From contig NZ_SAWZ01000001.1 of NCBI RefSeq assembly GCF_004122095.1, forward strand, positions 372,001 through 436,000: DNA of 64,000 bases, given 5' to 3'. Below the pieces are notes generated by a model that was given only the letters and a program-made list of their open reading frames with translations, was not told the origin of the DNA and ran no database searches. Source of the stretch: Pseudoxanthomonas composti. Its GTDB lineage: Bacteria; Pseudomonadota; Gammaproteobacteria; Xanthomonadales; Xanthomonadaceae. The position numbers and the translations under genes were made by a program. This document shows, one piece after another, positions 35,612 to 45,073 of the stretch (position 1 is the stretch's first letter; every line of letters starts with the position of its first letter).

Positions 35612-35632
35612 CGATCGCCCGGGCCCGCTTCC

Positions 35633-37753
35633 TTATTGTCCGATGTGCTGCTTGAGCCAGTCGTTGACCGTGTCGTGCCACAGCACGCTGTTGGCCGGCT
35701 TGAGCACCCAGTGGTTCTCGTCGGGGAAGTAAAGGAACTTGGACTCCACGCCCTTGCGCTGGGCCGCGGTGAAGGCCGCCAGCCCCTGCTCGACCGGGAT
35801 GCGGAAATCCAGCTGGCCGTGGATCACCAGCATCGGCACGGTCCAGTCCTTGACGTGGTTGACCGGGTTGAACTTTTCGTACTTCTCGACGTTGTCCCAG
35901 GGCGTGCCGCCGTTCTCCCATTCGCTGAACCACAGCTCCTCGGTGCTGTAACCCATCATGCGGTTGTCGAACACGCCATCATGGTCGACCAGGCACTTCC
36001 ACGGCTTGTTCCAGTTGCCGGCCATCCAGTACACCATGTAGCCGCCGTAGCTGGCGCCCAGCGCGCAGGCCTTGTCGCCGTTGAGGAACGGATACTTGCT
36101 CTGCGCCGCCGCCCAGCCCTTCTGCAGGTCTTCCAGCGGACGGTCGCCCCAGTGCTGGCTGATCGCATCGGTGAAGGCCTGGCCATACCCGGTGGAGCCG
36201 TGGAAATCGATCATCACCACCGCATAGCCCTGCCCTGCGTAGGTCTGCGGATTCCAGCGGTAGCTCCAGCCGTTGCCGAAGCTGCCCTGCGGGCCGCCGT
36301 GGATCAGGAACGCCACCGGATAGGTCTTGCCTTCCTCGTAGTTCCACGGCTTGACCACATAGCCATGCACGGTCTCGTTGTTCCAGCCCTTGAACTGGAA
36401 CTGCTCGGCCTGCCCGAACTTCACCTCAGGCAGCAGTTCGCTAGCGCTCTTGGTGATCGCGCGCATCTGCGCGGCTGCGTCGGCGCCGCGATCGCCGACC
36501 TGCGAGGTGAACAGCTGGTTGCCGGTCTGCAGCGAGTTGGTCATCACCGCCAAGGTGCCGCCCTTGACGTCGAATTCGGCCACGCTGCTGCCGCCGACGA
36601 GCTGCGACACGCTGCCGGTGGCGATGTCCACCTCGAACAACGGGTGCTGGCCCAGTTCCTGCGCCGGGACGTAGAGCGTCTTGCCATCGGCCGAGACCTG
36701 CAGGCCGTCGGCCGAGCGGTCCCACTTGGGCGCGATCTCGCGCGACTTGCCCGAGGCCAGGTCCAGCGCCATCAGCCCGAAACGGTCGGCCTCGAAGCCC
36801 GGGCGTTTCATCGCGCGGTAGTACAGGGTCTTGCCTTCGGCGCTGAACACCGGGCCAGCGTCCCAGGCGGGGTTGGAAGCGGTCAGGTTGACCGGGCGTG
36901 CCTTGCCGGCCGCATCGAGCCGATACAGGTCGAAGTTGGTCGACCAGGGCTCGTCGTTGCCCGGCGCCTTGCCGTGCGGCCGGGGGATGCGGACGCTGGC
37001 CACGAGGGTCTTGCCATCGGGCGACCAGGTGTAGTCTTCGCCACCGCCGAAGGGCTTGCCCGGCACGTCGCCGGCGAGCGTGGCGCTGATCGCCGTGGCG
37101 CCCACCACCGGCTGCGCACCGGCCGCCGGCAGCGGCGCGACGAACAAGGTATTGCGGCGGCCGTCGTTCCAGGTATCCCAGTGCCGCACGAACAGCGCAT
37201 CGTGGACCACGCCGGAGGCAGGCTTCTTGCCGTTGGCTTCCACGCGCTTGGCGGTGCAGTCCAGGTCGGCGCCGCAATCCTGGTAGACGCTGGCGCTGAA
37301 GGCGATGCGGTCGTCCTTGGGCGAGACGTGGTAGCTGTCCACATCCACGGCCATGCCGGTCAGCGCGCGCGGTTCGCCGCCGGCCAGCGGCATGGCGTAG
37401 AGCTGCTGGCTGCCGGACTTGGCGCTGAGGAAGTACACCGTGCTGCCATCGGCCGACAGGCTGGGCGAATTGACGTTCCAGCCTTCCGGCGTCAGCCGGC
37501 TCGGCGGGGCCAGGTCGCGCGTGCGCAGGTTGCGCTGCCACAGGCTGGTGGTGGCCTTGCTGCCATCGGGCTGCACCTCACGCTTGGCGAAGATCACCAC
37601 AGCGCCGTTGGGCGTGAGCACCGGCGAGGACACCCGCTCCAGGGCCACCATGTCGCGCACAGTGAAGCCACGCGATTGCGCCGCGGCCGGCAGGGCCGAC
37701 AGCACGGCAAGCGCCAGGGTGGCAGGAATGGCAAGACGCTGGGACAGCTTCAT
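35633..37753 (-). CDS. S9 family (prolyl-oligopeptidase type) secreted peptidase
   Basis: The 706-residue protein has a signal peptide (ending LPAAAQS) and a seven-bladed WD40-like beta-propeller with repeated WSPDG/LSADG strands. The alpha/beta-hydrolase domain has the nucleophile in GASYGGYMVYW, the acid in HGQLDFRIPVEQ and the His in FPDENHWVL. The type resembles dipeptidyl peptidase 5/acylaminoacyl peptidase enzymes that trim oligopeptides in the periplasm or outside. I chose ATG 37753; the open frame upstream to 37831 has no leader. Peptide transporters (OPT, POT) lie next to it. Confidence 0.93.
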   Translation of the reverse strand: MKLSQRLAIPATLALAVLSALPAAAQSRGFTVRDMVALERVSSPVLTPNGAVVIFAKREVQPDGSKATTSLWQRNLRTRDLAPPSRLTPEGWNVNSPSLSADGSTVYFLSAKSGSQQLYAMPLAGGEPRALTGMAVDVDSYHVSPKDDRIAFSASVYQDCGADLDCTAKRVEANGKKPASGVVHDALFVRHWDTWNDGRRNTLFVAPLPAAGAQPVVGATAISATLAGDVPGKPFGGGEDYTWSPDGKTLVASVRIPRPHGKAPGNDEPWSTNFDLYRLDAAGKARPVNLTASNPAWDAGPVFSAEGKTLYYRAMKRPGFEADRFGLMALDLASGKSREIAPKWDRSADGLQVSADGKTLYVPAQELGQHPLFEVDIATGSVSQLVGGSSVAEFDVKGGTLAVMTNSLQTGNQLFTSQVGDRGADAAAQMRAITKSASELLPEVKFGQAEQFQFKGWNNETVHGYVVKPWNYEEGKTYPVAFLIHGGPQGSFGNGWSYRWNPQTYAGQGYAVVMIDFHGSTGYGQAFTDAISQHWGDRPLEDLQKGWAAAQSKYPFLNGDKACALGASYGGYMVYWMAGNWNKPWKCLVDHDGVFDNRMMGYSTEELWFSEWENGGTPWDNVEKYEKFNPVNHVKDWTVPMLVIHGQLDFRIPVEQGLAAFTAAQRKGVESKFLYFPDENHWVLKPANSVLWHDTVNDWLKQHIGQ

Positions 37754-38105
37754 CTGCAGGCTCCGCAAGACGATCGGGAAAGCCGCCGATGGTAGGCCGC
37801 GGCCCGGATCGGGGCAAAGGCCTGAAGTCACAGGCCAACGTACGAGCCCATCAGACGCGGTGCGCGTTCAAGTCTCTTGTGGGAGCGGATTCATCCGCGA
37901 AGAGGCTTGCCCCGGGGCACTACGGGCTGAGTGCCTGAGCATTTCACGGCGGGGTTCGCCTGAAAGTCGATCTGCTGCGGATCACCTCCCTGGCGGCGCG
38001 GAACCGCTCTGTCGACCATGTGACAGGTACCTCGCCGAAATGAGGAACGGTGAGAACTCCCCGAGGCGATCTGGATGGTCGCAAAAAGCTGGCTCCGCTA
38101 CTTAG
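37754..38105. other. Upstream region of the S9 peptidase with a REP-like palindrome
   Basis: This stretch holds no gene. At about 37877-37906 it carries the sequence TTGTGGGAGCGGATTCATCC, whose core GCGGATTCATCCGC is palindromic. This looks like the dispersed REP elements of pseudomonads and xanthomonads; a shortened version of its first half lies near 29804. The part 38030-38105 is the 3' flank of structured repeat copy 2. Confidence 0.4.
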
Positions 38106-38215
38106 CCCGGGCCCGAGCCGGGCATGGCTCCTCGGCTCGGTCAGCCATCCATGGCTGACTCGCCGCCGCGGGCCATCCTTGGCCCGCTTTCCGCCATACC
38201 CGACTCGGGCCCGGG
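38106..38215 (-). repeat. 110-bp structured repeat, copy 2 (candidate RNA element)
   Basis: Read on the minus strand it aligns with 29971-30080 over its whole length with no gap. The outer stem pairs 38215-38196 with 38125-38106; hairpin A is 38187-38168 (loop AAGGAT on the minus strand) and hairpin B 38159-38140 (loop ATGGAT). A 32-bp stretch around hairpin B is identical in both copies. The element lies between the OPT gene and the S9 peptidase gene, both on the minus strand, so a read-through transcript would carry it in its folded sense. Confidence 0.8.
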
Positions 38216-38440
38216 CTCGCGACCTGATGGTTTTGGACTGCTTCCAAGAAAGCATCTCGCCTGAGGCGTGCAGCGTCGAGCCGGCGGTGGGTAGCTGCGG
38301 CAAGCGAGACAGTGAGCCAAGCGCCTGGATGCCCTGACCGAGGGAAGAGCGGCCACCGCCCTCCGGATGCTGCCGCTCCGAAGCCGCGATCCCCACACGC
38401 CTCGCGCCTCTCTCCCGTCTTCACGAAGAAGCGCCACAAA

Positions 38441-38466
38441 AAAGGGCGACCCGCGGGCCGCCCTTT
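38441..38466 (-). terminator. Terminator of the OPT transporter gene
   Basis: On the minus strand AAAGGGCG (38466-38459) pairs with CGCCCTTT (38448-38441) and is followed by more T. The inner part has a second palindrome (CCCGCGGG). It lies 30 bp after the OPT stop. Confidence 0.7.
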
Positions 38467-38495
38467 CAATCTCGCGCCGAACGGACGATCAACGC

Positions 38496-40463
38496 TTACG
38501 CGCCCTGCTCACCCTTCCTGCCGGTGCGGTACAGCAGCCAGCCGACCAGGAACAGCAGGGCCAGGCCGAGCCACTGCGCGGCCGGCAGATGGAACGGCAG
38601 CGCCAGCGCGTCGGCACGCCCGGTGACCACGATGGGCACGGCGATGGCGATCCCCATCAGCGCCTCGCCGGTGATCAAGCCCGCGGCGAACAGCACGCCA
38701 GGCTTGTGCACGCGGTCGCGGCCCTCCTCGTCGTCGGCGCGCACCTTGTGGAAACGCTCGACCAGGTGCGAGATCAGGCCGCCCAGGAACACCGGCACCA
38801 TCAGCTCCAGCGGCAGGTAGATGCCGATGGCCGCGGCCAGCACCGGCACGCGGAAACGGAAACCGCGCGCCTTCAGCCAGCTGTCGAAGGCGATGATGAC
38901 CGCGCCCAGGACCGCGCCGATGCCGATGAAGGTCCACGGCAGCGCGCCGCCGAACAGGCCCTTGGCCACCGAGGCCATCAGGTTGGCCTGCGGCGCGGCC
39001 AGCGCGTTGGGATGCAGCTCGGACTTGACGCCGATGCCATAGGCGGTCGCCAGCAGGTTCAGCACCGGCGCCATGATCAGCGCGCAGGAGAAGGCGCCGA
39101 TGCCCAGCATCAGCTGCTGCTTCCAGGGCGTGGCGCCGACGATGTAACCGGCCTTGAGGTCCTGCAGGTTGTCCCCGCCCACTGCCGCCGCACAGCACAC
39201 CACCGCGCCGATCATGATCGCGGCCACCGCGCCCAGCGGCGCGCCGCCGCTGCCGACCGGCATCAGCCCATCCTTGCCCAGCAACAGCACCAGCACCGCC
39301 GACGCGAACAGGATGGTGGAGATGGTGATGCCCGAAACCGGGTTGTTGGACGAGCCGATCAGGCCGGCCAGGTAGGCCGACACCGACACGAACAGGAAGC
39401 CGGCCACGATCATGATCAAGGTCATCGGGATCGACACGTGCCACTGGCCGACGATGGCCTGGTACAGCGCCAGCAGCGGCAGGGTGAAGGCCACCAGCGC
39501 CACCAGCATCCACTTCATCGGCAGGTCGCGCTCGGTGTGGGCCAGCACCGGGCCACCGCTCTTGCGCGCGGCGGCAAAACCGCTCTTGATGCCGCCCAGC
39601 AGGGACTTGCGCAGCGAGATCAGGGTCCAGATGCCGCCGATCAGCATCGCGCCCACGCCCAGGTAGCGCATCTTCGCGCCCCAGATGGCGAAAGCCGCCT
39701 CGGTCGATGAGGCGCCAGCGATGGACGCTGCCAGCGCCGGGTCCGAATCGACGAAGAAGGCCTGGTACAGCGGGATGGCGATATGCCAGGTCAGGATCGA
39801 ACCGGAGACCACGACGATGCCGACGTTGAGGCCGACGATGTAGCCCACGCCCAGCAGCGCCGGGGACAGGTTGGAGCCGATGAACGCGGTGACCCTGGAC
39901 CCGCCGACGTAGGCCGAGGTCGCCCAGGCATCGGGAATCAGGCGCAGGCCGCTCTCGGCGGCCAGCTTCACGAAGGCACCGATCACCGCCGACACGCCCA
40001 GGATCTTCAGGCCCGGGCCGGGGTTCTCACCGGCCTTGAGCACTTCGGCGGCCGCCTTGCCCTCCGGGAACGGCAGCGGATCCTCCACGATCATCGAGCG
40101 CCGCAGCGGCACCGAGAACAGCACGCCCAGCAGGCCACCCAAGCCGGCGATGCCCAGCACCCACCAGTACTTGAAGTCCGGCCAGTACCCCATGATCACC
40201 AGCGCAGGGATGGTGAAGATCACCCCGGCGGCGATCGACGAGCCGGCCGAGGCACCGGTCTGGACGATGTTGTTCTCCAGGATCGATCCACCGCCCAGCA
40301 CCCGCAGCACACCCATCGAGATCACCGCGGCAGGAATGGCGGTGGCGATGGTCAGACCCGCGAACAGGCCCAGGTAGGCATTGGCGGCGGACAGGATCAC
40401 CGCCAGCACCACGGCCAGGACGACCGCGCGAATGGTGAGCTGCGGAGGGGAAGAGGCGGACAT
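38496..40463 (-). CDS. OPT family oligopeptide transporter
   Basis: The 655-residue membrane protein has about fifteen hydrophobic segments. Characteristic segments are SAANAYLGLFAGLTIATAIPAAVISMGVLR, NNIVQTGASAGSSIAAGVIFTIPALV, SNNPVSGITISTILFASAVL and GGDNLQDLKAGYIVGATPWKQQ, the bacterial OPT (EspB/YgdQ-like) pattern. OPT proteins take up oligopeptides or metal chelates with protons. I set the start at ATG 40463; the open frame continues far upstream (to 43283), but that is an antisense shadow of the POT gene. It diverges from the POT transporter across 102 bp. Confidence 0.92.
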   Translation of the reverse strand: MSASSPPQLTIRAVVLAVVLAVILSAANAYLGLFAGLTIATAIPAAVISMGVLRVLGGGSILENNIVQTGASAGSSIAAGVIFTIPALVIMGYWPDFKYWWVLGIAGLGGLLGVLFSVPLRRSMIVEDPLPFPEGKAAAEVLKAGENPGPGLKILGVSAVIGAFVKLAAESGLRLIPDAWATSAYVGGSRVTAFIGSNLSPALLGVGYIVGLNVGIVVVSGSILTWHIAIPLYQAFFVDSDPALAASIAGASSTEAAFAIWGAKMRYLGVGAMLIGGIWTLISLRKSLLGGIKSGFAAARKSGGPVLAHTERDLPMKWMLVALVAFTLPLLALYQAIVGQWHVSIPMTLIMIVAGFLFVSVSAYLAGLIGSSNNPVSGITISTILFASAVLVLLLGKDGLMPVGSGGAPLGAVAAIMIGAVVCCAAAVGGDNLQDLKAGYIVGATPWKQQLMLGIGAFSCALIMAPVLNLLATAYGIGVKSELHPNALAAPQANLMASVAKGLFGGALPWTFIGIGAVLGAVIIAFDSWLKARGFRFRVPVLAAAIGIYLPLELMVPVFLGGLISHLVERFHKVRADDEEGRDRVHKPGVLFAAGLITGEALMGIAIAVPIVVTGRADALALPFHLPAAQWLGLALLFLVGWLLYRTGRKGEQGA

Positions 40464-40565
40464 GCGGGCACCAGGGCGAACAGAATCGGACAACGCTACC
40501 CCAAGCGCTTGGGCGCGGAAAGTGGCCGCCGGGACTGGCGCGCACGCCTGGCTATACTCGCGGCG
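40464..40565. promoter_or_regulatory. Divergent promoter region of the OPT and POT peptide transporter genes
   Basis: A 12-bp perfect palindrome CCAAGCGCTTGG (40501-40512) lies near the middle of the 102 bp. TATACT (40553-40558) is a strong -10 match only eight bases before the POT start codon at 40566, and no ribosome site stands before that ATG. Transcription from this box would begin at or next to the start codon. Confidence 0.45.
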
Positions 40566-42350
40566 ATGAATCCGGGAGCTTCCTCGTTGGCCCACAGTGC
40601 TGCTGCCTCTGCCCGCCACGGCGACTTCCTCGGACACCCCAAGGGCGTCTACGTGTGCTTCTTCACCGAGATGTGGGAGCGCTTTTCCTTCTATGGCATG
40701 AAGGCGCTGCTGCTGCTGTATCTCACCAAGTACCACCTGTTCGGCGATCGCGCCGGCCTGGACCTGCTGGGGGCCTATGGCGGCCTGGTGTACTGCATCC
40801 CGGTGATCGGCGGGCTGCTGGCCGACCGCTGGCTGGGCATGCGCAAGGCGGTGGTGTTCGGCGGCGTGCTGCTGGTGCTGGGTCACATCGGCATGGCCTT
40901 CGAGGGCACGGCGGCCACGCGCATCGGCGGCACGCTGGTGCGCGACGAGCGCGCGCTCAACATCACCTACCTGTCGCTGGCGCTGATCATCATGGGCGTG
41001 GGCTTCCTCAAGCCCAACATCTCCACCATCGTCGGCAAGCTGTACCCGGAGGACGACCCGCGCCGCGATTCGGGCTTTTCGCTGTTCTACGCCGGCATCA
41101 ACCTCGGCTCGCTGTTCGCCTCGCTGGTGTGCGGCTACATCGGCGAGGCCTATGGCTGGAAGTACGGCTTCGGTGCGGCCGGCATCGGCATGCTGGCGGG
41201 GCTGGCGATGTTCCTGTGGGGCCAGCGTTATCTCGATGGCCACGCCGAACCGGCCGACCCGGACGCCTTGCGCGCCTCGGTGGGCGGGCTGCGCCGGGAG
41301 TGGCTGATCTACCTGCTGGCCATCGTCGGCGTGGTGCCAATCGCCTGGCTGATGTGGGCCGCGGCCAATGGGGCCTTCGCGCTGGGCGGGGACGTGTCGT
41401 TGGCCCTGCTGCTGATGCTGGTGGTGCTGGGCGGCGTGCTGCTGTGGTTCGCCTGGTTCACCGGCACGCGCTGCACGCCGCAGCAGCGGCGGCAGATGTG
41501 GGCGCTGATGGCCTTGATCTTCATGGCGCTGGTGTTCTTCACCCTCTACGAGCAGACCTATGGCTCCTGGGTCACCTTCACCGACCGCCTGCTGACCAAG
41601 GACCTGGTGCCGGCACTGGTGATCCGCCAGGGCACGCCGCTGCCCTGGTCGATGCTGTCCCTGTTGCTGGCGCCGGCCGCCTTCGTCCTGGCCGCGCGCA
41701 TGTCCGAGCGCGCGCCGGGGTCTTCCGCGCCCAAGCGGATGTTCGGCGGCGCCATCGCCCTGATCCTGGTGCTGCTGGTGCGCGACTGCCTGGTGCTGCC
41801 GCAGACCGCCGGCTCGCTGACCTACCTGGGGGCCTTGTTTCTGGTGCTGCTGGCGCCGCTGTTCGCCGGGCTGTGGGCCTGGCTGGACCGACGCGGGCTG
41901 GACCCGTCCAAGCCGACCAAATCGGCCTGGGGCCTGGTGCTGGGCGGGCTGTCCTTCGTGCCGCTGGCCCTGGCCGCGCAGCAGGTGGGCAGCACCGGGC
42001 AGCTGGCCAGCGTGTGGTGGCTGGTGGGCGCCTACCTGGTGCTGGAGATCGGCGAGATGTGCCTGTCCCCGGTCGGCCTGTCGGCGGTGACCGAGCTGGC
42101 GGTGCCGCGGGTGATGAGCCTGATGATGGGCGCCTGGTTCCTGGCTACGGCGTTCTCCGAGACCCTGGCCGCGCTGTTCGGCAAGCTGGCGGCCATCGAG
42201 GTGCCGGAGGGCGAGACGCTCAACCTGGCCGACGCCGCCGCGCGCTACGCGCACCTGTTCTGGCTGCTGATGTGGATCGGCATCGGCTGCGGCGTAATTG
42301 CGATGCTGGCCGCGCCGCTGCTGCGGCGGCTGATGCAGCCGCACCGCTAG
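40566..42350 (+). CDS. POT/PTR family proton-dependent oligopeptide transporter
   Basis: The 594-residue protein has the POT signatures GVYVCFFTEMWERFSFYGMKALLLLYL (ExxERFxYY-like motif EMWERFSFYG) and MGVGFLKPNISTIVGKLY, then SLFYAGINLGSLFASLVCGYIGE (PTR2 motif). About fourteen membrane segments are visible, and a late FFTLYEQTYGSW segment with the conserved Gln region. It imports di- and tripeptides with protons. The gene is divergent from the OPT transporter and convergent with a second S9 peptidase. Confidence 0.95.
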   Translation: MNPGASSLAHSAAASARHGDFLGHPKGVYVCFFTEMWERFSFYGMKALLLLYLTKYHLFGDRAGLDLLGAYGGLVYCIPVIGGLLADRWLGMRKAVVFGGVLLVLGHIGMAFEGTAATRIGGTLVRDERALNITYLSLALIIMGVGFLKPNISTIVGKLYPEDDPRRDSGFSLFYAGINLGSLFASLVCGYIGEAYGWKYGFGAAGIGMLAGLAMFLWGQRYLDGHAEPADPDALRASVGGLRREWLIYLLAIVGVVPIAWLMWAAANGAFALGGDVSLALLLMLVVLGGVLLWFAWFTGTRCTPQQRRQMWALMALIFMALVFFTLYEQTYGSWVTFTDRLLTKDLVPALVIRQGTPLPWSMLSLLLAPAAFVLAARMSERAPGSSAPKRMFGGAIALILVLLVRDCLVLPQTAGSLTYLGALFLVLLAPLFAGLWAWLDRRGLDPSKPTKSAWGLVLGGLSFVPLALAAQQVGSTGQLASVWWLVGAYLVLEIGEMCLSPVGLSAVTELAVPRVMSLMMGAWFLATAFSETLAALFGKLAAIEVPEGETLNLADAAARYAHLFWLLMWIGIGCGVIAMLAAPLLRRLMQPHR

Positions 42351-42463
42351 CCCGCTGACTGACCCGCCGGTCGCGCAACACGTTTTTGGCGCGCGATCGG
42401 TCCGCGGCCTGTCCTGCGCCAGCGCGCGCCACTCAGACGTGTGGGCGCTGGAACTTGCCAGCC

Positions 42464-44425
42464 TCAGTCCGGCTTTGCGGCCACCGCGCCGGTGCGGCCG
42501 ATGTGACGGTCCAGGAACGCCAGCAGCCGTGTGTAGAAGGCTTTCTGATGCTCCTGGGTGTAGAAGCCGTGGCCCTCGGTCGGGTAGTACAGCGTCTCCA
42601 CCGGCACCCCGGCCGCGCGCAAGGCCTTTTCCATGCGTTCGCTGTGCTTGATCGGCGCCACCTCGTCCTCGCCGCCGGCCGCCAGGAACACCGGCACCTT
42701 GATGCGGTCGGCCAGCAGGTTCGGCGAGACCGCGGCCAATTCCGAGGGTTTGCCGACCCAGTCGTCGGCCCAGTTGCCCAGGCGCACGCTGCGCTTGGAA
42801 TCTTCCTTGACCATCATCGGCAGGTCGTACACGCCCACGTAGCCGGCGGCGCAGCGATAGAGAGCCGGCTCCTTGGCCGCCCCCATCAGCGCGGCGTAGG
42901 CGCCGTAGCTGGCGCCGTAGATGCAGATGCGGCCGGGGTCGGCGATCTTCTCGGCGATGGCCCAGCGCGTGGCGTCGGTCAGGTCGTCCTGCATCGCCAG
43001 CCCCCAGCCCCGGGCACCGGCCTGCAGATAGGCCCAGCCATGCTGGCCCGAGCCGCGATAGTTCAACTGCAGCACCGAGTAGCCGGCTTGGGCCAGCAGT
43101 TGCACTTCCTGCGCGAAACCCCATTGATCGGCGATGCCGAAGGGTCCCCCGTGCGGCAGCACCACCAGCGGGCCCGCGGCCGTGGCATTGGTCGGACGCG
43201 TCAGCAGGCCGTGCAGCTGCATCCCATCGCGCGCCTTGAAGGCAATGGTGCGCATGGGGGCCATCGCGGCGGGGTCGATCCACTCGCGCCGCGCCAGCAC
43301 GAACTGGGCCTGCTTGGCGGCGTTGTCGAACAGGAAATAGCTGCCGGGCTCGCGGTCGGAGGACACCAGGATCAGCGACAGCGCGCCATCGTCGCTGACC
43401 GAGCTGACCCGCACCGCCATGCCCGGGAAGGATCGCTCCAGCCGTCGCTGCATCAGCGCATCGGGGCCCTTCTCATCGAAGAACGCGGTCCGCGGCGCGC
43501 CATTGCCGAACTCCACGCCCACCGGCATCAGCGAGGCGCCATGCGCGGTGATGAAGCGCGTGGGGTCGCTGACGGCATCGCGCATCAGCTCGCGCCGCTG
43601 TCCGGTCTGGGTGTCGTACGCCACGATGGCGTCGGGCCCCTCCGGCATCTCCACCTGCAGGTAAGCGGTGCGGTTGTCAGCGGCAAAGCCGATCGGGAAT
43701 TCGCGACGCTGGGTCTGCGCCGCGTCATGGATCAACGTCCACTCGGCCGTGTCGTTGGGCCGGTGGTAGAGCTTTCCGACATTGTCCTCGGCCGAGCCGG
43801 TGACCATGCGCACCACCCCGGCATTGTCGGTGTAGAAGCGCGCATCGCGGATCGGCGCCCGCGCCACGATCACGCGACGGGCGTTCTCCACGTCCATGCG
43901 GTCCACGCGCGACCAGGTCTCGCGCCGGGAGTACGGCGACACGGTCACCAGCACGTTGCGCGTATTGCCGGGCAAGCGCTGCACCGACAGCGCCGCCAGC
44001 TCGTCCGAGCGCCCGGCACGTCCGACGCTGGCATCGCCGGAGCGGTAGCCGATCAGCGGCTCGGGCCGGCTCTTGCCCAGGTCCAGCGCCAGCAGTTCGC
44101 CAGTCTCGCGCGGCTGGTCCAGCTTGCCGAGCTTGCGCTGGGTGGTCATCAGCAGGCGGGTGTTGCTGGCCCACATCAGCTCGCCGACGTGTTCGTCCTT
44201 GAGCAGCTTGAAGGCGCTGACGATCTGCTTGTCCGAGCGGCGCATGATCGCCAGCCCGGTGCGATCCTCCTGCGCCACGGTCACCGCATAGTGGGAGCCG
44301 TCGGGAGAAATCACGATGTCGTTGTACGCGCTGCGCTTGAGCAGGCCGTCCAGGTCGGCCGCGCCCACGGCCGACGCCCACACCCCCATCGCGCAGCCCA
44401 GGATGGCTGCGATCCGCTGCTTCAT
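42464..44425 (-). CDS. S9 family peptidase (second copy type)
   Basis: The 653-residue protein has a signal peptide (MKQRIAAILGCAMGVWASAVGAA), a beta-propeller and a C-terminal hydrolase domain. The nucleophile is in YGASYGAYAAL, the acid region in FLAAGGEDEVAPIKHSERM and the His in YPTEGHGFYTQEH. LPHGGPFGIADQWGF and LQLNYRGSGQHG form the oxyanion and substrate loop. It is distinct from the peptidase at 35633 in sequence. I set the start at 44425; upstream sequence in the same frame lacks a leader. It ends 113 bp from the convergent POT gene. Confidence 0.93.
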   Translation of the reverse strand: MKQRIAAILGCAMGVWASAVGAADLDGLLKRSAYNDIVISPDGSHYAVTVAQEDRTGLAIMRRSDKQIVSAFKLLKDEHVGELMWASNTRLLMTTQRKLGKLDQPRETGELLALDLGKSRPEPLIGYRSGDASVGRAGRSDELAALSVQRLPGNTRNVLVTVSPYSRRETWSRVDRMDVENARRVIVARAPIRDARFYTDNAGVVRMVTGSAEDNVGKLYHRPNDTAEWTLIHDAAQTQRREFPIGFAADNRTAYLQVEMPEGPDAIVAYDTQTGQRRELMRDAVSDPTRFITAHGASLMPVGVEFGNGAPRTAFFDEKGPDALMQRRLERSFPGMAVRVSSVSDDGALSLILVSSDREPGSYFLFDNAAKQAQFVLARREWIDPAAMAPMRTIAFKARDGMQLHGLLTRPTNATAAGPLVVLPHGGPFGIADQWGFAQEVQLLAQAGYSVLQLNYRGSGQHGWAYLQAGARGWGLAMQDDLTDATRWAIAEKIADPGRICIYGASYGAYAALMGAAKEPALYRCAAGYVGVYDLPMMVKEDSKRSVRLGNWADDWVGKPSELAAVSPNLLADRIKVPVFLAAGGEDEVAPIKHSERMEKALRAAGVPVETLYYPTEGHGFYTQEHQKAFYTRLLAFLDRHIGRTGAVAAKPD

Positions 44426-44557
44426 TCCTTGTCCCCTGCCTGTCCTGCACCGGCCATGGCGGCCGCCCCTGCCGCGATGCGGCTCGCCGGATCCTACGCC
44501 AGCCCCACGCGCGCACGCCAGATGCGACGCAGCACGCGCCCAGGGCCGCGCTGGCAC

Positions 44558-45073
44558 TCAATCCGCGATCGGCAGGCTCAAGGTTTCCTTGACCTCCTCC
44601 ATGACGATGTAGCTCTTGGACTCGCGCACGTGCGGCATGGTCAGCAAGGTGCTGCCGAGCAGCTTGCGGTAGGCGGCCATCTCGTTGATGCGCGCCTTGA
44701 TCAGGTAGTCGAAATCGCCCGACACCAGGTGGCATTCCAGCACGTTGGGCAGCTTCATCGCCGCGCGGCGGAACTCCTCGAAGATGTCCCCGGACTTGTA
44801 GGCCAGGCTGATCTCCACGAACACCAGCAGGCTGGCCTTGAGCGCCTGCGGGTCCAGCCGCGCGTAGTAGCCGGTGATGACCCCGTCGCGTTCCAGCCGG
44901 CGCACGCGGTCGGTGCAGGGGGTGGTGGACAGTCCGACCCGCTCGCCCAGTTCGGTGAACGAGATGCGCCCTTCCTGCTGCAGGATGCGCAGGATCCTGC
45001 GGTCGATCTTGTCCAGCTCGCGGCGTACGGCCATGGCGGTCTTGTCCGGCGTGTCGTTTTTGGTGGAATCCAC
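44558..45073 (-). CDS. lrp: Lrp/AsnC family regulator (Lrp/DadR-like)
   Basis: From the GTG at 45073 the protein has 171 residues (VDSTKNDTP...), matching the E. coli Lrp N-terminus VDSKKR in place. An HTH ([56 protein letters not shown]) is followed by the RAM ligand domain with [26 protein letters not shown]. Lrp responds to leucine or alanine. It is divergent from dadA-alr, the arrangement of dadR-dadAX in Pseudomonas, so it is likely to induce D/L-alanine catabolism. The frame is open upstream to 45148; a later ATG at 45034 would cut the tail. Confidence 0.93.
   Translation of the reverse strand: MDSTKNDTPDKTAMAVRRELDKIDRRILRILQQEGRISFTELGERVGLSTTPCTDRVRRLERDGVITGYYARLDPQALKASLLVFVEISLAYKSGDIFEEFRRAAMKLPNVLECHLVSGDFDYLIKARINEMAAYRKLLGSTLLTMPHVRESKSYIVMEEVKETLSLPIAD

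Noticed and set aside
35552-37795. A 747-codon plus-strand frame opposite the S9 peptidase
   Set aside because: The minus strand encodes a complete peptidase with nucleophile, acid and His motifs; the opposite frame is a shadow.
38496-43283. A 1595-codon minus-strand frame that would fuse a long N-terminal part to the OPT transporter
   Set aside because: Only the part from 40463 down is coding-like. The upstream part is His/Gln/Arg-rich antisense of the POT gene and the second S9 peptidase.
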